This document shows positions 49,532-62,068 of a stretch of 64,000 nt of DNA, one piece after another. This stretch comes from Cymbidium sinense. Its lineage: Eukaryota; Streptophyta; Magnoliopsida; Asparagales; Orchidaceae. Made by a program: the position numbers and the translations under genes. The DNA lies in NCBI GenBank assembly GCA_021442155.1, contig CM038221.1:153379601-153443600 (forward strand), written 5' to 3'. The first letter of the stretch is position 1; the number at the start of each line of letters is the position of its first letter. Below the pieces are notes generated by a model, which was given only the letters and a program-made list of their open reading frames with translations, was not told the origin of the DNA and made no database searches.

Positions 49532-52500
49532 TCAATCCAGGTCTACTTCATGGAATGGCAGAGGTACATTTTTCACAGCTCGAAACTTGCCGGCATTGGT
49601 AAGATGTTCATTCTCCAACCTGAAAGTTAGATTTTTTTCATGAGTAGTTCTGCTTTCTTCTTATATAAAAAAAGTTTTTCTAAGTTCCTCAGTTTACCTA
49701 TAAAAATTCCAGTGACCTCGCCGAATCACTTCTAGAGCTGCTAGGAAGAAGGAAGTCACTCTATAATCCAAATTTGCAATGTTTGAATGCAGAACTGATT
49801 GCAGCCATGCTAACCTTAGAACAAAGTTAAGACCCTGGAAATTCACAAAAAAAAAAAAAAAAAACCTTGCTCATACAATGGTTCAAGTTTATGTGCTGCC
49901 TGCTTTAATGTATTTAAACTTTACAAATTTTCAAGTTATAGTGAGAAGATCAATCCACCACTTAAGATATTCAAAAAAATTAATCATCTTGTTAGCCTTT
50001 CAACTACTTAAAAAGAACTCTTATAATTTTTAACTCACTAGATTTTAATATGATGCTCAATAGAATCATGGTTATTTTTTTGTAATTGATATACTAGGCG
50101 ACTTACCATTGATAAGAAATATATGAACTTGCGGCGAAGAATTAGTTCATTCCTAAGCCATGGATTCTTTGAATGTGGTTGCAACAATCCCCAATCCTTT
50201 ACAAAATCCCAGTACAATTGGTACACAGTCGCTGTACTTGACAACAATACAACAAGAGATAACCACCCAATAGTTTTTTCCTTCTCATAGGCTACCTTTG
50301 CTCCTGCTGCAAGCATTGCAGACACATACTTGCCCAGATTCACAAGATGGCTTGTCTCTCCCTCATCAAACCACCTCCTCGCACACTGTCATGAAATTGT
50401 AAGGATCTCCTAAAGATTAGATAATTCCAAATAGACTATTCTTGATTTATGTTGTTTAGAAATGAACCTGCATGGCTCTCCAATAGTAAGGAAGGAAGGA
50501 CACTGCATAAGCTAAGTCTCTGAAATGTGTAGTCCTCATGCAGTATCCGTAATCTTGTGTTTTATAGCTTCCAGTGACATAATAGCAAGTCATGTACTCC
50601 AAGCTCCTAAGCATAGGTACCTATGGACATTTAGTATTGTGATTATTTAGTGAATTATCTATTTGAAATATATCAGAATTTTACAAATTTCAGTGGGGAG
50701 AAATAAATACCTGGCTGCATAGTTGGTCAGCCATGAAAAAATCTACCATGACTACCTGCAATTAATATTTAAAGAAAATTAAAATTTTGATTAGTTCTAC
50801 AATCCGTCATTGAAATTAAGCTTTGTCACTTCTAACTAACCTTGTAAAAAGGAGATAATATTATGTTCCTGATGATCCTAAGAAATTGGTAGCGGCTTGA
50901 ATGATATATAATATTGAAAGGACACACTAGGACAATCGTAAACATCTGCATCAAATTTAAGATAATTTAGAAGAGAATCTTATTATTCCCAGAATCAGTA
51001 ACGATAATTACAGGAATAATAACATTTCTATTATATTATGTCAAAGAAAAGAAGCATTTGATTCCTTTAATGTGGAATCATGCTACAATATATTCTTCTA
51101 AATTATATAAGACACTAAAAAAGAGTAGGAAGGTGAGATTACCAGAAGTAAAATTCCAGGAATCATTTGAACATGACTGGAATTATAGCCTTTCAAAATA
51201 CAGGATAGATGGGCAAACATAACTCCCACCACTATAGCCATTGAGGTAGCACATATCATGAAAACATCTCTGTATTTGAGTTCTCTGGTGGGGGAGAATT
51301 CAAATATAAAACTATAGTTGATTCTTGTCTTTCTACACATGTAGATGTTACACCCATAGAGGAAAAGGTGTAGAAACAATAGGCTAAACATACTGTAATT
51401 TATATATAGTTGTTAGTAACTTAATAATATAGAAGATAACTAAGATCAGTCATGAATTTCAAACTAATAGTACTTACCTTAGAACTGGGTAAGCTGTTTC
51501 CATGTAAATGGTGTTTGATTGCCATGTGTACATTCCAGCAATATGTGCCATTATACAATATCCAACAAAAAGTGCAATGAAGCATCCAGTAAAGAGACCT
51601 GTTTATAGAAGTTAAATTATATGCCAAAAAAAATGCTTGTCTTTTTTGAATGTCAATTTGATATATATATATATATATTATGCATGTGGTATATACCCAT
51701 TTCAGTTCAAATTTAGTATATATATTAATGCTTAATTATACTTCATGAGAAAGTGAACTTACCAGTGAAAAAAGTGACTGCATGAGATTCCTTTCGCTGG
51801 TTTGGCTTGAGGTACTTTATGGCCTTCCTCCTATCATCATCAGCAAAGTGCTTGGTAAAGTGTTCTTCAATCTCATCCATTAATGTGACGGCCTGTTTCA
51901 TTTCAATGGTTTGGTTGTTGTTATGTAAAACACTTTTTTTACCAATTTATTAATTAGAAATGGAGATATTATGAAGAACATCACCTTATGTGAACTGTTG
52001 AAATAGGAGCATTCAACAACTTTAAGGTATATAGGAAGGATTTGCATCCCCATCACCTACAATATAAATGAGTCAATCTTGTCATATATACTTTGAGTTT
52101 TTGCTAGATATATCAACTAGATTAGCCAAATAACCTTATCAAACTTCTTCAAAATCTTCGCAAAAGCCAACATGTTCAAGTTCCTGAAACAAGTAACCAA
52201 AAAGCTTCACTTCTTCACCACAAAATGATAAAAATTGAGTTTGAATAACTTATTGGTACTTTTTGTGCACCTATATGTCCTGAGGTATCCCAATCCTTTG
52301 AAGAGTTCGATATAAGCCCCTCGAATCATCTTTTCGGCGTGGTGTAGCTTGGTCTTGTTAATATTGTGCTTGCCTATCTCTGACCTGCATTTCTTGGATT
52401 GACTTACTATGTCTTCCCTGACCAGGTAAGTGAGGGCTGAGATGGTTCTTGATGGAGTTGTGAGGGGAATGTTGATCTTGAGATTTTTTCCCTGATAGCT

Positions 52501-54364
52501 GAAGACTCTACCAGATAGACTCCTCAACTTACCTTCTTCTACTCCTCTGGGTTTAACTAGATTTTCTGAATCATCTCGCCCCTTGAGAGAGTCACAGAAT
52601 TGAACCTCATTGTTCTCACACTCTAACGCCGAACTCTCTTGGGTAGTACTTTCCTTTTCTGTTGTGTCATTAATGGGCTCATCCTCTGTTAGCATTGAAA
52701 ATGAGATTTAATAACTCAAAGCACATGACCATGGAAATTACAAATATTTGTTACTATTTATGGATAGCTTGGACATTTTATATTCTAAATAGACCATTTT
52801 TATGGTACGCAACTTTTTTTTTTTGAATATTTAAGCGAATTTAATCACAAACTCACACACAACGAGTGGACTCGTGGGACGTCAAAACTCTCAACCAATG
52901 CTGATAACTTTCAATCTTTACATGTAACATATTATTCTCCAATACAACTAAAATATTAGTAATACAAATTTGTAATATTTTTTTTCATAGTTATAATCAT
53001 TATATAAAAGACATGATAATGCCTAATAATTTACTTTATTGAGAAAGAACATGTGAATGAAAAAATTATTGTGAATATCTAATAATTTTGTTGTATTGCC
53101 TAAATAAGCTTAGCTGTGAGCACATAAGTTAGCTCTTATGGACACTACATTCTAAATGTTTAAATTTAGTTTTTATTGTCGTATGTTAGTACTACTATCA
53201 GATCCATATTCAATTTTCTTAATTCTGAAGTGCAATTATTTCTTGGAACTATTTTACTCAGAAGGAAGAAAATGGTAAAATAAATTCATTGGTTTTAAAT
53301 TCATCCTCTTTTGTCTTTATATTTTGGATTGGCCTGAGGAGGTTTACTCATTAATTTGGAGTCAAATACTCACAAATATAATGTTTAATTAAATTTTTGA
53401 ATGTACATGAAATACATTATTACTTCAATATATATATATATATATATATATTTATTTATATTATATCAAAATCAACTTTTTTTAAAATATATCCTGACTA
53501 AGTTTTTCTTTTTTAAAAATATTTATTTTTGAAATTTTTATTGGCATCCTAAGAAAATATATATTCAACTTTCAAGCGAGCTTTTGTTTTGTTTTTTTTT
53601 TCTTTTTTTGTTTGCATATTTTAATGCATGCCATTTTTAGAAGTCTCATGCTTTCTGCATTGTATGGTCATGCAATTTATGTTTTGCGTTAGACCAATAG
53701 TGAAGAATATTTTGAGAAGGAAGGGAGATGAATGAGACTGACCGAAAGAAATTGAGCTCGAAACTGACTGATCCTCCTTTGAGTCTCGATTCAAGGAGCC
53801 TCGATCCTTCTGCTGCTTCATAACACTCTTGAGATCAAGCAGGATCTCCATTTGCTTTTTCAGAGACTCACCCCTCTCCACAAACTCTTTCTCCTTCCCC
53901 TTATAGAATTGGTTCACTTTATTAAGCTGAAGGTCGAGCCTGGAGAAGAAATCTCTTGCAGCGTCTGTGTCTGCAAATTGGTCGAGTAGCTCAGTCTCAT
54001 ATAAATCTCCCTTGCTTGTGGAGCCTGTAAGCTTCCTATGAACCTAAGCAAGCAAACCAAAACTAATACCATTATTAGAACAAATCTTATAAATTTTGGA
54101 TAATCATAGAGAGAGAAGATTGAGCAGAAACAATGCCTGAATGGTTTCATGCTTGTTACCACAAGCACCAAATATAGATAGTTTGTTTATAGGTGAAAAG
54201 AGTCTTTGTGATAGATTTTTCTGTGATGATTTGTTCTCTGAATTCTGGTTGGAACAATGAACTTGCATTTTTTTGAGGTCCTTTTTTAGCTGCCAGTAGT
54301 CCAGAAAGGCATCCTTCCACTCAGGAACAAGCTGAGCTTCAAACTGCTTAGAGAACTTCACCAT
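49532..54364 (-). CDS. PHO1-family phosphate exporter (SPX-EXS protein), 790 aa
   Basis: Fourteen exons join without a stop: 54364-54137, 54043-53743, 52685-52271, 52183-52135, 52056-51985, 51892-51763, 51598-51478, 51392-51143, 50945-50841, 50755-50711, 50620-50468, 50385-50107, 49834-49698, 49619-49532. They total 2,373 nt. The start [20 protein letters not shown] is the family's N terminus; an upstream in-frame ATG at 54,637 is ignored for that reason. Residues 1 to ~340 are the SPX domain, which binds inositol pyrophosphates, ending [20 protein letters not shown] and [15 protein letters not shown]. Membrane helices start at [14 protein letters not shown] (~396). The EXS domain (~580-760) has [19 protein letters not shown] and [14 protein letters not shown], then [18 protein letters not shown]. 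Length fits PHO1 proteins (~780-820 aa), which export phosphate for xylem loading from Golgi/plasma membranes. Which PHO1 paralogue it is cannot be told. Intron 1 uses a GC donor. Confidence 0.95.
54136..54137 (-). other. GC splice donor of PHO1 intron 1
   Basis: Exon 1 ends ACCATTCAG and the intron starts GCATTG instead of GT; the acceptor is TTGCTTAG before GTTCATAGG. Joining here restores HETIQ-VHRKL, the family's sequence at this junction. No GT within reach keeps that frame. GC-AG introns are a known minor class. Confidence 0.75.
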
Positions 54365-56251
54365 CCCTTCTCTCTTCTCTTGTAACTCCTCTCTATTCAG
54401 TGGAATTTGTTCTCTATTCCTTTTATTTAGATGTAGGATGGAGGAAGAGCCTTCAGGGAGTTTATATACATAATGTGATAGAGTTGGGAAGCGAGAGAAA
54501 AATTTAGGAGCATCAATTTGTGGGTGTTGGGAGAAAGCACATTCTGAGATATCCTTACTGAGGAGCTCGTGAGCTAATATACCAGAGCATCTGATTTCAA
54601 CTTGGGAGGCCATGGCTTGATAGCAGAGATTCTTCATAAGGAAAGGTTGGGAGGAGAGAGAAATGGAGGGAAAGGTTTGGAGTGGAAGGATTTGGATGGT
54701 TGGCGGGACCTTCTAAGGTGAGGGAGGAGGAATGGGCCCTATGTTTGCTTGGTGCTTGTATGTCATTTCACTGAGTGCTTTAATAAGTGAGCTTCAACCC
54801 CTTAAAAAAAATTTACTTAGAATATTTAGATCAAATTTTGATTGATTTCTCATATATTACAGTCATTATAAAATAAATTCGACATCTTCGAGATCTCTTT
54901 ATTAAAATTTACTGAGAGACATTCTGGCACAAAAAAAATTTTCTGTGACTCAAGAGGGTGGAGGACTCATGAGTTTCAAAATAGCTCAATTTATTTTGGG
55001 GTGAATGTAATATGAATTTTGATTAATTCCTCATATATTGCAATCATTACAAAATAAATTGGGCATCTTCAAGACCTTTTTATTAAAATTTACTTAAGAG
55101 GCATTCTAGCCCAAAAAAAATTTTTTGGGACTTAAGGGGGAGGACTCCATTTCGGTCACTTTTCTCTTTCTTCTAAAAAAGTCTTCTCAGGATATGTTTG
55201 GTACAAATTATTTTTTATAAATAGAATTAACTCCACATCTTCTTTGTTGCAAGATTTGTAAAATTCATGAAAATTGTACTCATCAAATATCACTTGTTAT
55301 CTTAATCTATTGCAGATGAAGCAAAGAATGTATAAGGATTCCTAATGATATAATGATTTAGTAAAAGCATATAAATTAGAGGAAATGTGGAAATATGGAA
55401 TGTTTCTTGGGGTGTCTCATGATATAAGGATCCATCAATAGTTTACCCAATTAGAGGAAACACTGAAAAAGGTGGATTAGTTTAGTGCTTAATGGTTGGT
55501 TGCTTGTGAACTAAAAATTAACCTAATTTATAAAGTGGTGAAATTTACTAGATTTTAGTACATATTAGATATAATTAGAAAATTAATATTAGTTTAAAAC
55601 TTCATGAAGGATGACATTTTCAAATATATAAATTAAGTGTGATTAAAATCAAATCAAATAAGTTTAAACATTACTTTATAAGTAGTTAAATAAATCAATG
55701 CCCATGAAGATGATGATCCTATCTACTAGAATAGACTGAGTTAAGTTTTAATAACTTTGACATGAACTTTATGAGAAACTTAATTGCAAGTGAATATCCA
55801 TATTTATGAAGGACTAAAGAATGATGAACATAGACATTAAATAAGTTTATTTTATGCAATATTTATTTAAAATATATTTTAGATAGTATAAAAAGTATTT
55901 CATAATATGTTATTTGCTGTAGTTTTTGTTTATTTAATTTATTGCAAATTAATAAATTAAACTTAGTTTTGTTTACCGACTTATTAATAATAATTATGTG
56001 CATAAATTTCTTAAATTCTTGATCTTAATTATATTCATGATATTATGTGCAAATTAGAAGTCTTGTAACAGCAGCTTACAACCACGAAAATAATTGTTCT
56101 GCTACCCATTTAGCAGTTATAAATGCCCTACATTCAGAGAAAGAGTAGCGCTTTTACTAATTCAGTATTGATTTCTACTTGAGTTCGAAGTATTATTGCG
56201 ATACTTATACTGCTACCAATTAAATCGTATCTTCTGTAATCAGCTTAATCT

Positions 56252-56306
<55 letters not shown>

Positions 56307-56968
56307 CTATCTATATATATATGTATGTAAATATATCATGTTATTATGTAATTTTAATTCATAAAACTGCTTGGAAGTTCAAATTCTTAATGAATTGCAT
56401 TAGATCACATTTCCTGAAGATAATACTGGAATTTTGAGGACTTTTGATCATAATGACTGTTATTCTGATAAACAATTTTTTTTCTGCTGAGGAAAGATTC
56501 TCTCTGGCGATTGCATGCTGCATGCTTCCAATCTCCTCGTTTCAAAGCAAAAGGCAGAAACTTGGCATCAATCCATGGAAAAACAGTTGATCAGTTGACC
56601 TCAATTGGTATTATAAGATTCTGAGATTGACAATGCGAGAAAAATATATTTTAAAAGTTGATGGCTTTGTTTTCTACAAGAAAATTTAAATTAATTTTTT
56701 AACAACACTCAATAAAATAGTAAAATTTTACAAAACGTGCTTTCTACTTACAATCAACCAAATGAACTCTAAGGGTCTATTTAGGAGATTTTTTTTAATT
56801 AACTTATCAGGCATCTATTATATTTATGATTATTTTATTTTTCAAACATTTTTCTGATTAGAATTTAGGAGCAACTAGATCTTCCATAACTTGCAAAAAA
56901 TTTTATTTTTTTTACAATAATTGTATAAGTATTTATACAATCGCCTCAAATGAAAGAGAAAACACTTT
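54365..56968 (-). promoter_or_regulatory. 5' leader and upstream region of PHO1
   Basis: From 54,690 upward the sequence matches 42,372 onward in the left unit, so the proximal promoter was part of the duplication. A stretch near 55,440-56,150 has no match in the left unit. At 55,792-55,799 GAATATCC fits GNATATNC, the P1BS site bound by PHR1-type phosphate-starvation factors, about 1.4 kb before the start codon. Such an 8-mer is expected by chance about once in a few kb of AT-rich DNA, so it is only a candidate. A (CT)n-(TA)n tract lies at 56,258-56,320. Confidence 0.4.
56258..56320. repeat. (CT)n followed by (TA)n microsatellite
   Basis: An uninterrupted CT tract of roughly 35 bases passes into TATATA/TATCTA repeats. 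It lies in the PHO1 upstream flank; the left duplication unit has only short ATATAT at the aligned place. Confidence 0.9.
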
Positions 56969-57892
56969 TGTTACGTGCAAGAATATTCGGGTCGGTAGAA
57001 TAGGAGAATTTAATATCTTAATGTTTTACGAAAGTTCTGCACACACAACAGAAGAGTTTAAAAAACATCAAGATTTTTACGTGGAAAACCCAAGAAGCGA
57101 AAAACCACGGGGCCTAACCCACTTAGAAATAATTTTACTATATCAGTATTTTTTACAATTATTATCTTATCTCTAAAATTGGAGAAGGATAGCTTACAAG
57201 AGTAGGTTTTGTGAGAAGCTTCACTGGATCAACGAAGAAGGTTTCGCTCGAGGTGATAGTCTGACGATCTGACGATAACGATCGATCGGTGGCATGCGGT
57301 ACGGCGGTGGTCACCGACGCAGGTGGCGGCTGATCCCGGCCGGCCGATAGCGGCCGACGCATGGCGGACAAGTGCATGGCGATGGCGGATCCGGCGACGA
57401 CGGCGTCGATTATGCTTTGAGATTTCAATTATCAGAGCTCTCTCTTCTCTTCATCTTCTTTTTTAAATGTGAAGAATGATGAACTATTTATATATTATGG
57501 GAGTGTCATTTTTATAAATACGGATAAAATCCAAACAACTTCATCGGACGGCTCAAAATGATCATTTTGATCATCTAATGTATTTTAAGTATTTGAATGC
57601 TCAAATAAAGTCAATTAAGATCTGTTAGATTCGGGCTCCAAGACTTCGATTTGACTATATAAACATTATATATTTAGCTATTTAAGAATCAATTGATATC
57701 TCAAGTTTTCAATTATATTTTAAGTTGATCTCAGTGATTTAATCGACGTTTTCAATCTAATCAAGTTGTTTTATACCTGCTCTATGATGATCAAAAGAGA
57801 ATTTGAAAGATTAAGATTTTGATTTTAAATGATGTTCAATAACTCATACATCAAAATTCGTGCTTCAACTAAGAGATTTTTCAATGACATCA
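56969..57892 (+). mobile_element. solo LTR with exact 5-bp target duplication
   Basis: The 924-bp element starts TGTTACGTGC and ends GACATCA, flanked by ACTTT at 56,964-56,968 and 57,893-57,897. The aligned empty site in the left duplication unit is at about 43,171 (AGTTTAATTTATAAGTTGG). It contains TTTTTACGTGGAAAACCC and ACCACGGGGCC, typical of plant LTR retrotransposons. It is related to copies A and B near 21-23 kb. The minus-strand open stretch at 57,162-57,428 lies in its GC-rich part and is not considered a gene. Confidence 0.93.
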
Positions 57893-58583
57893 ACTTTAAT
57901 AAGTTGGATTATACCGTTTCTTTATGCCGACATTAGCATTTTACTTTTTTGTACATGTTTATATAATTATATCTAAGGATCTATAACTCCTCATTAAGGT
58001 GAAGATAAGAGATATATGCATTGGCATCAGAATTCTTTGTAATAGAGCATATTACCACAGCAGTCAGTGTTATGCTGACACAAAGCAACACTTGTTGTCT
58101 TCTTGAAGAAGCAAAGTAAATCATATCCTTTAAAAAGATTGTGTTTTTATAGCCTAATCTTGTTATTTTTTTTGCATGGCCTCTCACCTTTCTTTGTTGA
58201 TGAAGGCATATGCCATTGGAATATGAGATATATCGAGTTGAAATGAGGAGGGGATAATACTTGGATAAAACTAGGATCTTCATTATAATGGCTAAATCGA
58301 ATTTATAAAGCTTCTTAGATGGCACGTAGAACAAAAATTTCTTTCATGATTGTACAAGTTAATGCCACTTGGGAGGAATCCTATTCTTTCTTGACGGTAA
58401 TACCATGGCTTTAGGAGCATAAAATAACCCTTAGATAGGTATATCCATGGAAGGTTAATTTCATTACAGGAATAGAATTTCAATTTTGATGCTTAACAAT
58501 AATTTGTTTCTTCATAGCAGCATGCACGCATGCATGGGCAACAGTTGGATTTTGTGGTTGTGAAAAGGGTAAAAGAGCCAAGT

Positions 58584-61016
58584 CGGAAGGCAAGGTACAC
58601 TAAAAAGGATAGATGTATAACAAGGTATTTTCAATTGTTGGCATATATTATATTCATCCTGGCTACAATATCCCATCTGTCAACGAAAAATAAACAAATA
58701 ATTGTATTATTATGACGATCATTAAAATTATTCTTATTTGATCAAACAAAATATTTAGCGAAAACATGCATATTTCGATATTTCAATCAAATCTAAAGAC
58801 AAACTAAATATGAAGCAACCTTATAATTAAAATGATCATCTCATTATGGTGTTTTGGATGACATCAAATATGTTCAAGTTTGATTATATTAGGATGACAT
58901 AAACTTGGTTTGATCGATGAAGAAAACTTATTTTACAAATTTTTATTTGAGCCTAAGGGTGTTACTATTGCTACTCCGGAGGTTTGATTGTAACCATCCA
59001 ACTAATCTTTGTATCCTCTCTATCACAAGCAAAGCATTCATTATGTCATTCTGGCATGAGACCTTATCATTTAATTGTTATTGATCCTATAAAAATTAAA
59101 TTTCCTGGAGTTTTTTTGGCCTCTACAGCACTTTACTTCGCAACTTTAAAAAAAAAAAAAACAAAAATACTAATTTATTTGCACTTTTTCTTCTTAGTAA
59201 TTTTTTAGTTTATTAACATGTACAGTAATAACACACACACATATAAAGTTTCTTTAATTTTACATGTATAAAAATGTTTGTTTCTAAGATTAAGAGAGAG
59301 AAAAATGGTTGAAATCATACGTACAAAGATTGAAATAGCATGTATAAGGGCCAGCACTGAAATAAATTTCATGCAGAAACAAGTTTTTTTTCTGTAAATT
59401 TGAAATGCCATGGATTAGAGTTTTGTGTTATAAAAAATGAGTCCCACACAGGCGAGTGGCAAACAAGGTAAGAACACTGTCTAGGCAAAGCTTTAATGGT
59501 TGAAATAAGTATTATGAAAGATTTTCTGCCCATTAAGTTCTTATATCCATGCTAGGTACGTGCGATGCATGTGCTAAAAAAAAAATAGGTGAAAAATAAC
59601 GTAAAGCAGAAAATTTTGCCTTTAATGAAGCGAGTGCCTTCATGTGTAAGTGGATTTCCCTTTGCCTAAAGAATTTTATTGCTTGCAGCATCATGAGGAC
59701 GGTAACAAATCTAAATGGGGATATCTTTTGCAAGGTGTCTAATCGAAGCATTTTTATTGACGCTTTTCATGAACAAATTACTATAAGACACTTTAATTAA
59801 AATGAGTGTAATATGAATTTTAATTTATTATTTATATAACAAATCTGATGAGATTCATTTAACAAATTAAAGCAAAATGAATTTGTATATTGTTAGATGA
59901 TGTAGGTCGATGGTGGCAAGTAGCATTAGACAACAACGATAGCGGGCTATGATAGTACAACAAATAAATGCGATAAGTTGGTGGCCAATGATGGCAACAA
60001 TGGGCAACTTGTAGCCACAAGGTGGCATATAAAGTTTCACTCTTGGCATGTAGTCTTGTATTTAAAATTCGATCAAAATCAGATGACTTTCAAATACCTT
60101 AAAAATGAATCAAAAAGATGAATTCCAAATATAGCAAAATTTTAATCGCATTTCTTTTTATTCAGAACAAATAGCTAATTTTTTTATAAAAAAATCTGCA
60201 TTTCTTTTACTTTGCACCTATTTTTTAGCAAGTCAATTAGCCCCTCAATTTAAGAATGTAAGTAGGATTAACAAATTATATTTTAAAATGTCATTAGGAT
60301 GCCCTTTCATCCGAACCAGCCCATGCATTCTAAAAGTTAAACAGTGCCAGTAAGTGCACATCATAGAGTGGCCACATTTGCTTTCTGTCGAACATTTTAA
60401 GATTTCAAAACAAGCATCAATTCAAGGTTCTCCACTTTACTTGACAGCATAAAGAAGAAAGGTGTGCGAGATAAATTTGAGTAAATTTATCAAACATAAT
60501 GTAATTGGAACTTCAGTAAAAAATTTCTCATCTGTCAGGCAGACAATCTTTATTTCCAGGCAGGTTGCTACCTGCTTATATGATTACTATTGCCAACGAT
60601 GCTTAGGTGAAGTGAGTTTGGAAACTAAATAAAATAACTTCAAGCATAAAAAATGAAGGTAACTTTGATGCAGAAGGCCCGTAGATAATGTAGGTCAATT
60701 CACCTGTAGGCATAATAGCTTTCCTACTAAAATTATCTTGAATGTGTTACACTAATGTATGAGTCCACCATTAGACTACTTAAATAGCCTAGCAGGACCC
60801 AGAATCACTTGAGATGTAGCCGGCTAGATTCCTACATGTGATCTGATCTAGTCATAACCTAAGACCTACCCAAGACCCTAGCCTTATATTCAATTGATCT
60901 AGTTGGTTGGCTAAGTAGCCGAAAGATGGGTGAGAGGTACACTCATTTAAACTTGCTTAATTTTCTAGTTGCATTTAATTGAAATACTTGAGTGATAACA
61001 AACACATCATAGGCTC
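58584..61016. other. no gene seen
   Basis: AT-rich. Short open stretches (for example 58,984-59,208 plus and 59,533-59,751 minus) show no domain. From about 60,690 the composition shifts to CCTAA/TAGG-rich sequence resembling retrotransposon LTR debris. This resumes after the element at 63,784, so the next element inserted into it. Confidence 0.45.
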
Positions 61017-61818
61017 TTAGGTCCCGTTTGGGGCAGCATTTCGTCCGCGGCGCAGTACCAATCGCGCCGGTGGACCGTTTGTTTCCACAAAATTCTGGGA
61101 AGCTGCCGCGAAGCTCGAACGCGTTATGTTGGAGCAGCCCGCTATGGGTGAAATGATTTTATCCAAATTATCCCTCGAAGATTGTTCTATCCGTGACAAG
61201 AAGGTTATCCCGTGCCCTAAACTTTTTCTGGTCGATGCATCTGTGTTCTATAGATCTCGGCTTCTTGTTCGATCTCCTCATTCTATTTCCAGTTGTGGGC
61301 ATCGACATATCTGAGAGTCCACAAGGCACTTCTATTTCCGGCTTGTGTTTCCCACCTCTTTTTTGCCGTCTTCATTCGTCTTTGTGAAGGTAAACATCGT
61401 CTTCATTCGCCTTGTTCGTCTTCAGTCATCTTCATTCCTCTTCATTCGCCTTGTTCGATCTGCTCATCCTGTAAGCTTGATTGAATAAATGTGGATCTGA
61501 TGGTTGCAAGTTATTATATCGAGAACTTAGCATCTTTTTGTGGCTTGCAAGTTATTTTTTTGTTTTGGTATGGTTGCAAATGTCTTGGGGCTTTGATATT
61601 CTTCATCCTTCAATGTGGCTTGAAAGTTATTTCTAGTATGGGTTTTGATTTGTGGATTTCAAAGCTTGAATGGAATCATGCACTGATTTATTTACATATG
61701 TCTTCCTTTGGCCTAACCAGAGTTTTGCTTGTGCTTTTTCCGGAAGGTGGATAATAATATGAATTCTTATATTTTATACGTCTTAGAAGATAATATTTTG
61801 CCCCGCAAGGATGAGATT

Positions 61819-62068
61819 CTGGACAGATTGTATTTAAAATGGATTTTTGCAATTTATGGAAAGATTGTATTTAGAATGGATGCTTGCAATTTATGGAAAG
61901 ATTGTATTTATGCATATAATTTGATCAAAGAGTTGCTTTTAAATGGGTATCACTTGCCATGGTATCACCTTGCCAAAATGAATTGGGTTCATTCTTTTTG
62001 ATTTCTTATACCAAACAGAATTTCTGGACAGATTGTATTTAAAATGGATTTTTGCAATTTATGGAAAG
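61819..62068 (+). repeat. 37-bp repeat units inside the Harbinger-like element
   Basis: AGATTGTATTTAAAATGGAT with TTTTTGCAATTTATGGAA recurs at 61,825 and 61,862 in tandem, and a third time with the longer upstream CTGGACAG at 62,024-62,068. The third copy is nearly identical to the first over about 45 bases, which suggests a recent local duplication. Confidence 0.8.

Larger units (their letters stand above)
43940..58583. repeat. right unit of the tandem duplication, with PHO1 and later insertions
   Basis: This unit carries the PHO1 gene, a MULE (44,108-48,531), a solo LTR (56,969-57,892) and about 0.7 kb of extra sequence around 55,440-56,150 that has no counterpart in the left unit. Removing these leaves the same order of blocks as 41,475-43,823. 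Confidence 0.85.

Noticed and set aside
53914..54171. Minus-strand 85-codon frame spanning PHO1 intron 1
   Set aside because: It reads exon 2 in the wrong frame; the PHO1 frame through the GC-AG junction matches the family.
54365..54637. Upstream in-frame ATG extending PHO1 by 91 residues
   Set aside because: PHO1 proteins begin MVKFSKQF; the extension resembles no SPX-protein sequence and is more likely 5' leader.
57162..57428. 88-codon minus-strand frame, Ala/Ser/Pro-rich
   Set aside because: Lies wholly inside the solo LTR in its GC-rich segment; no start context or domain; probably the LTR's untranslated region.
61126..62001. Series of 60-90 codon frames as a Harbinger transposase
   Set aside because: No DDE motif or known transposase block; frames overlap each other and the 37-bp repeat.
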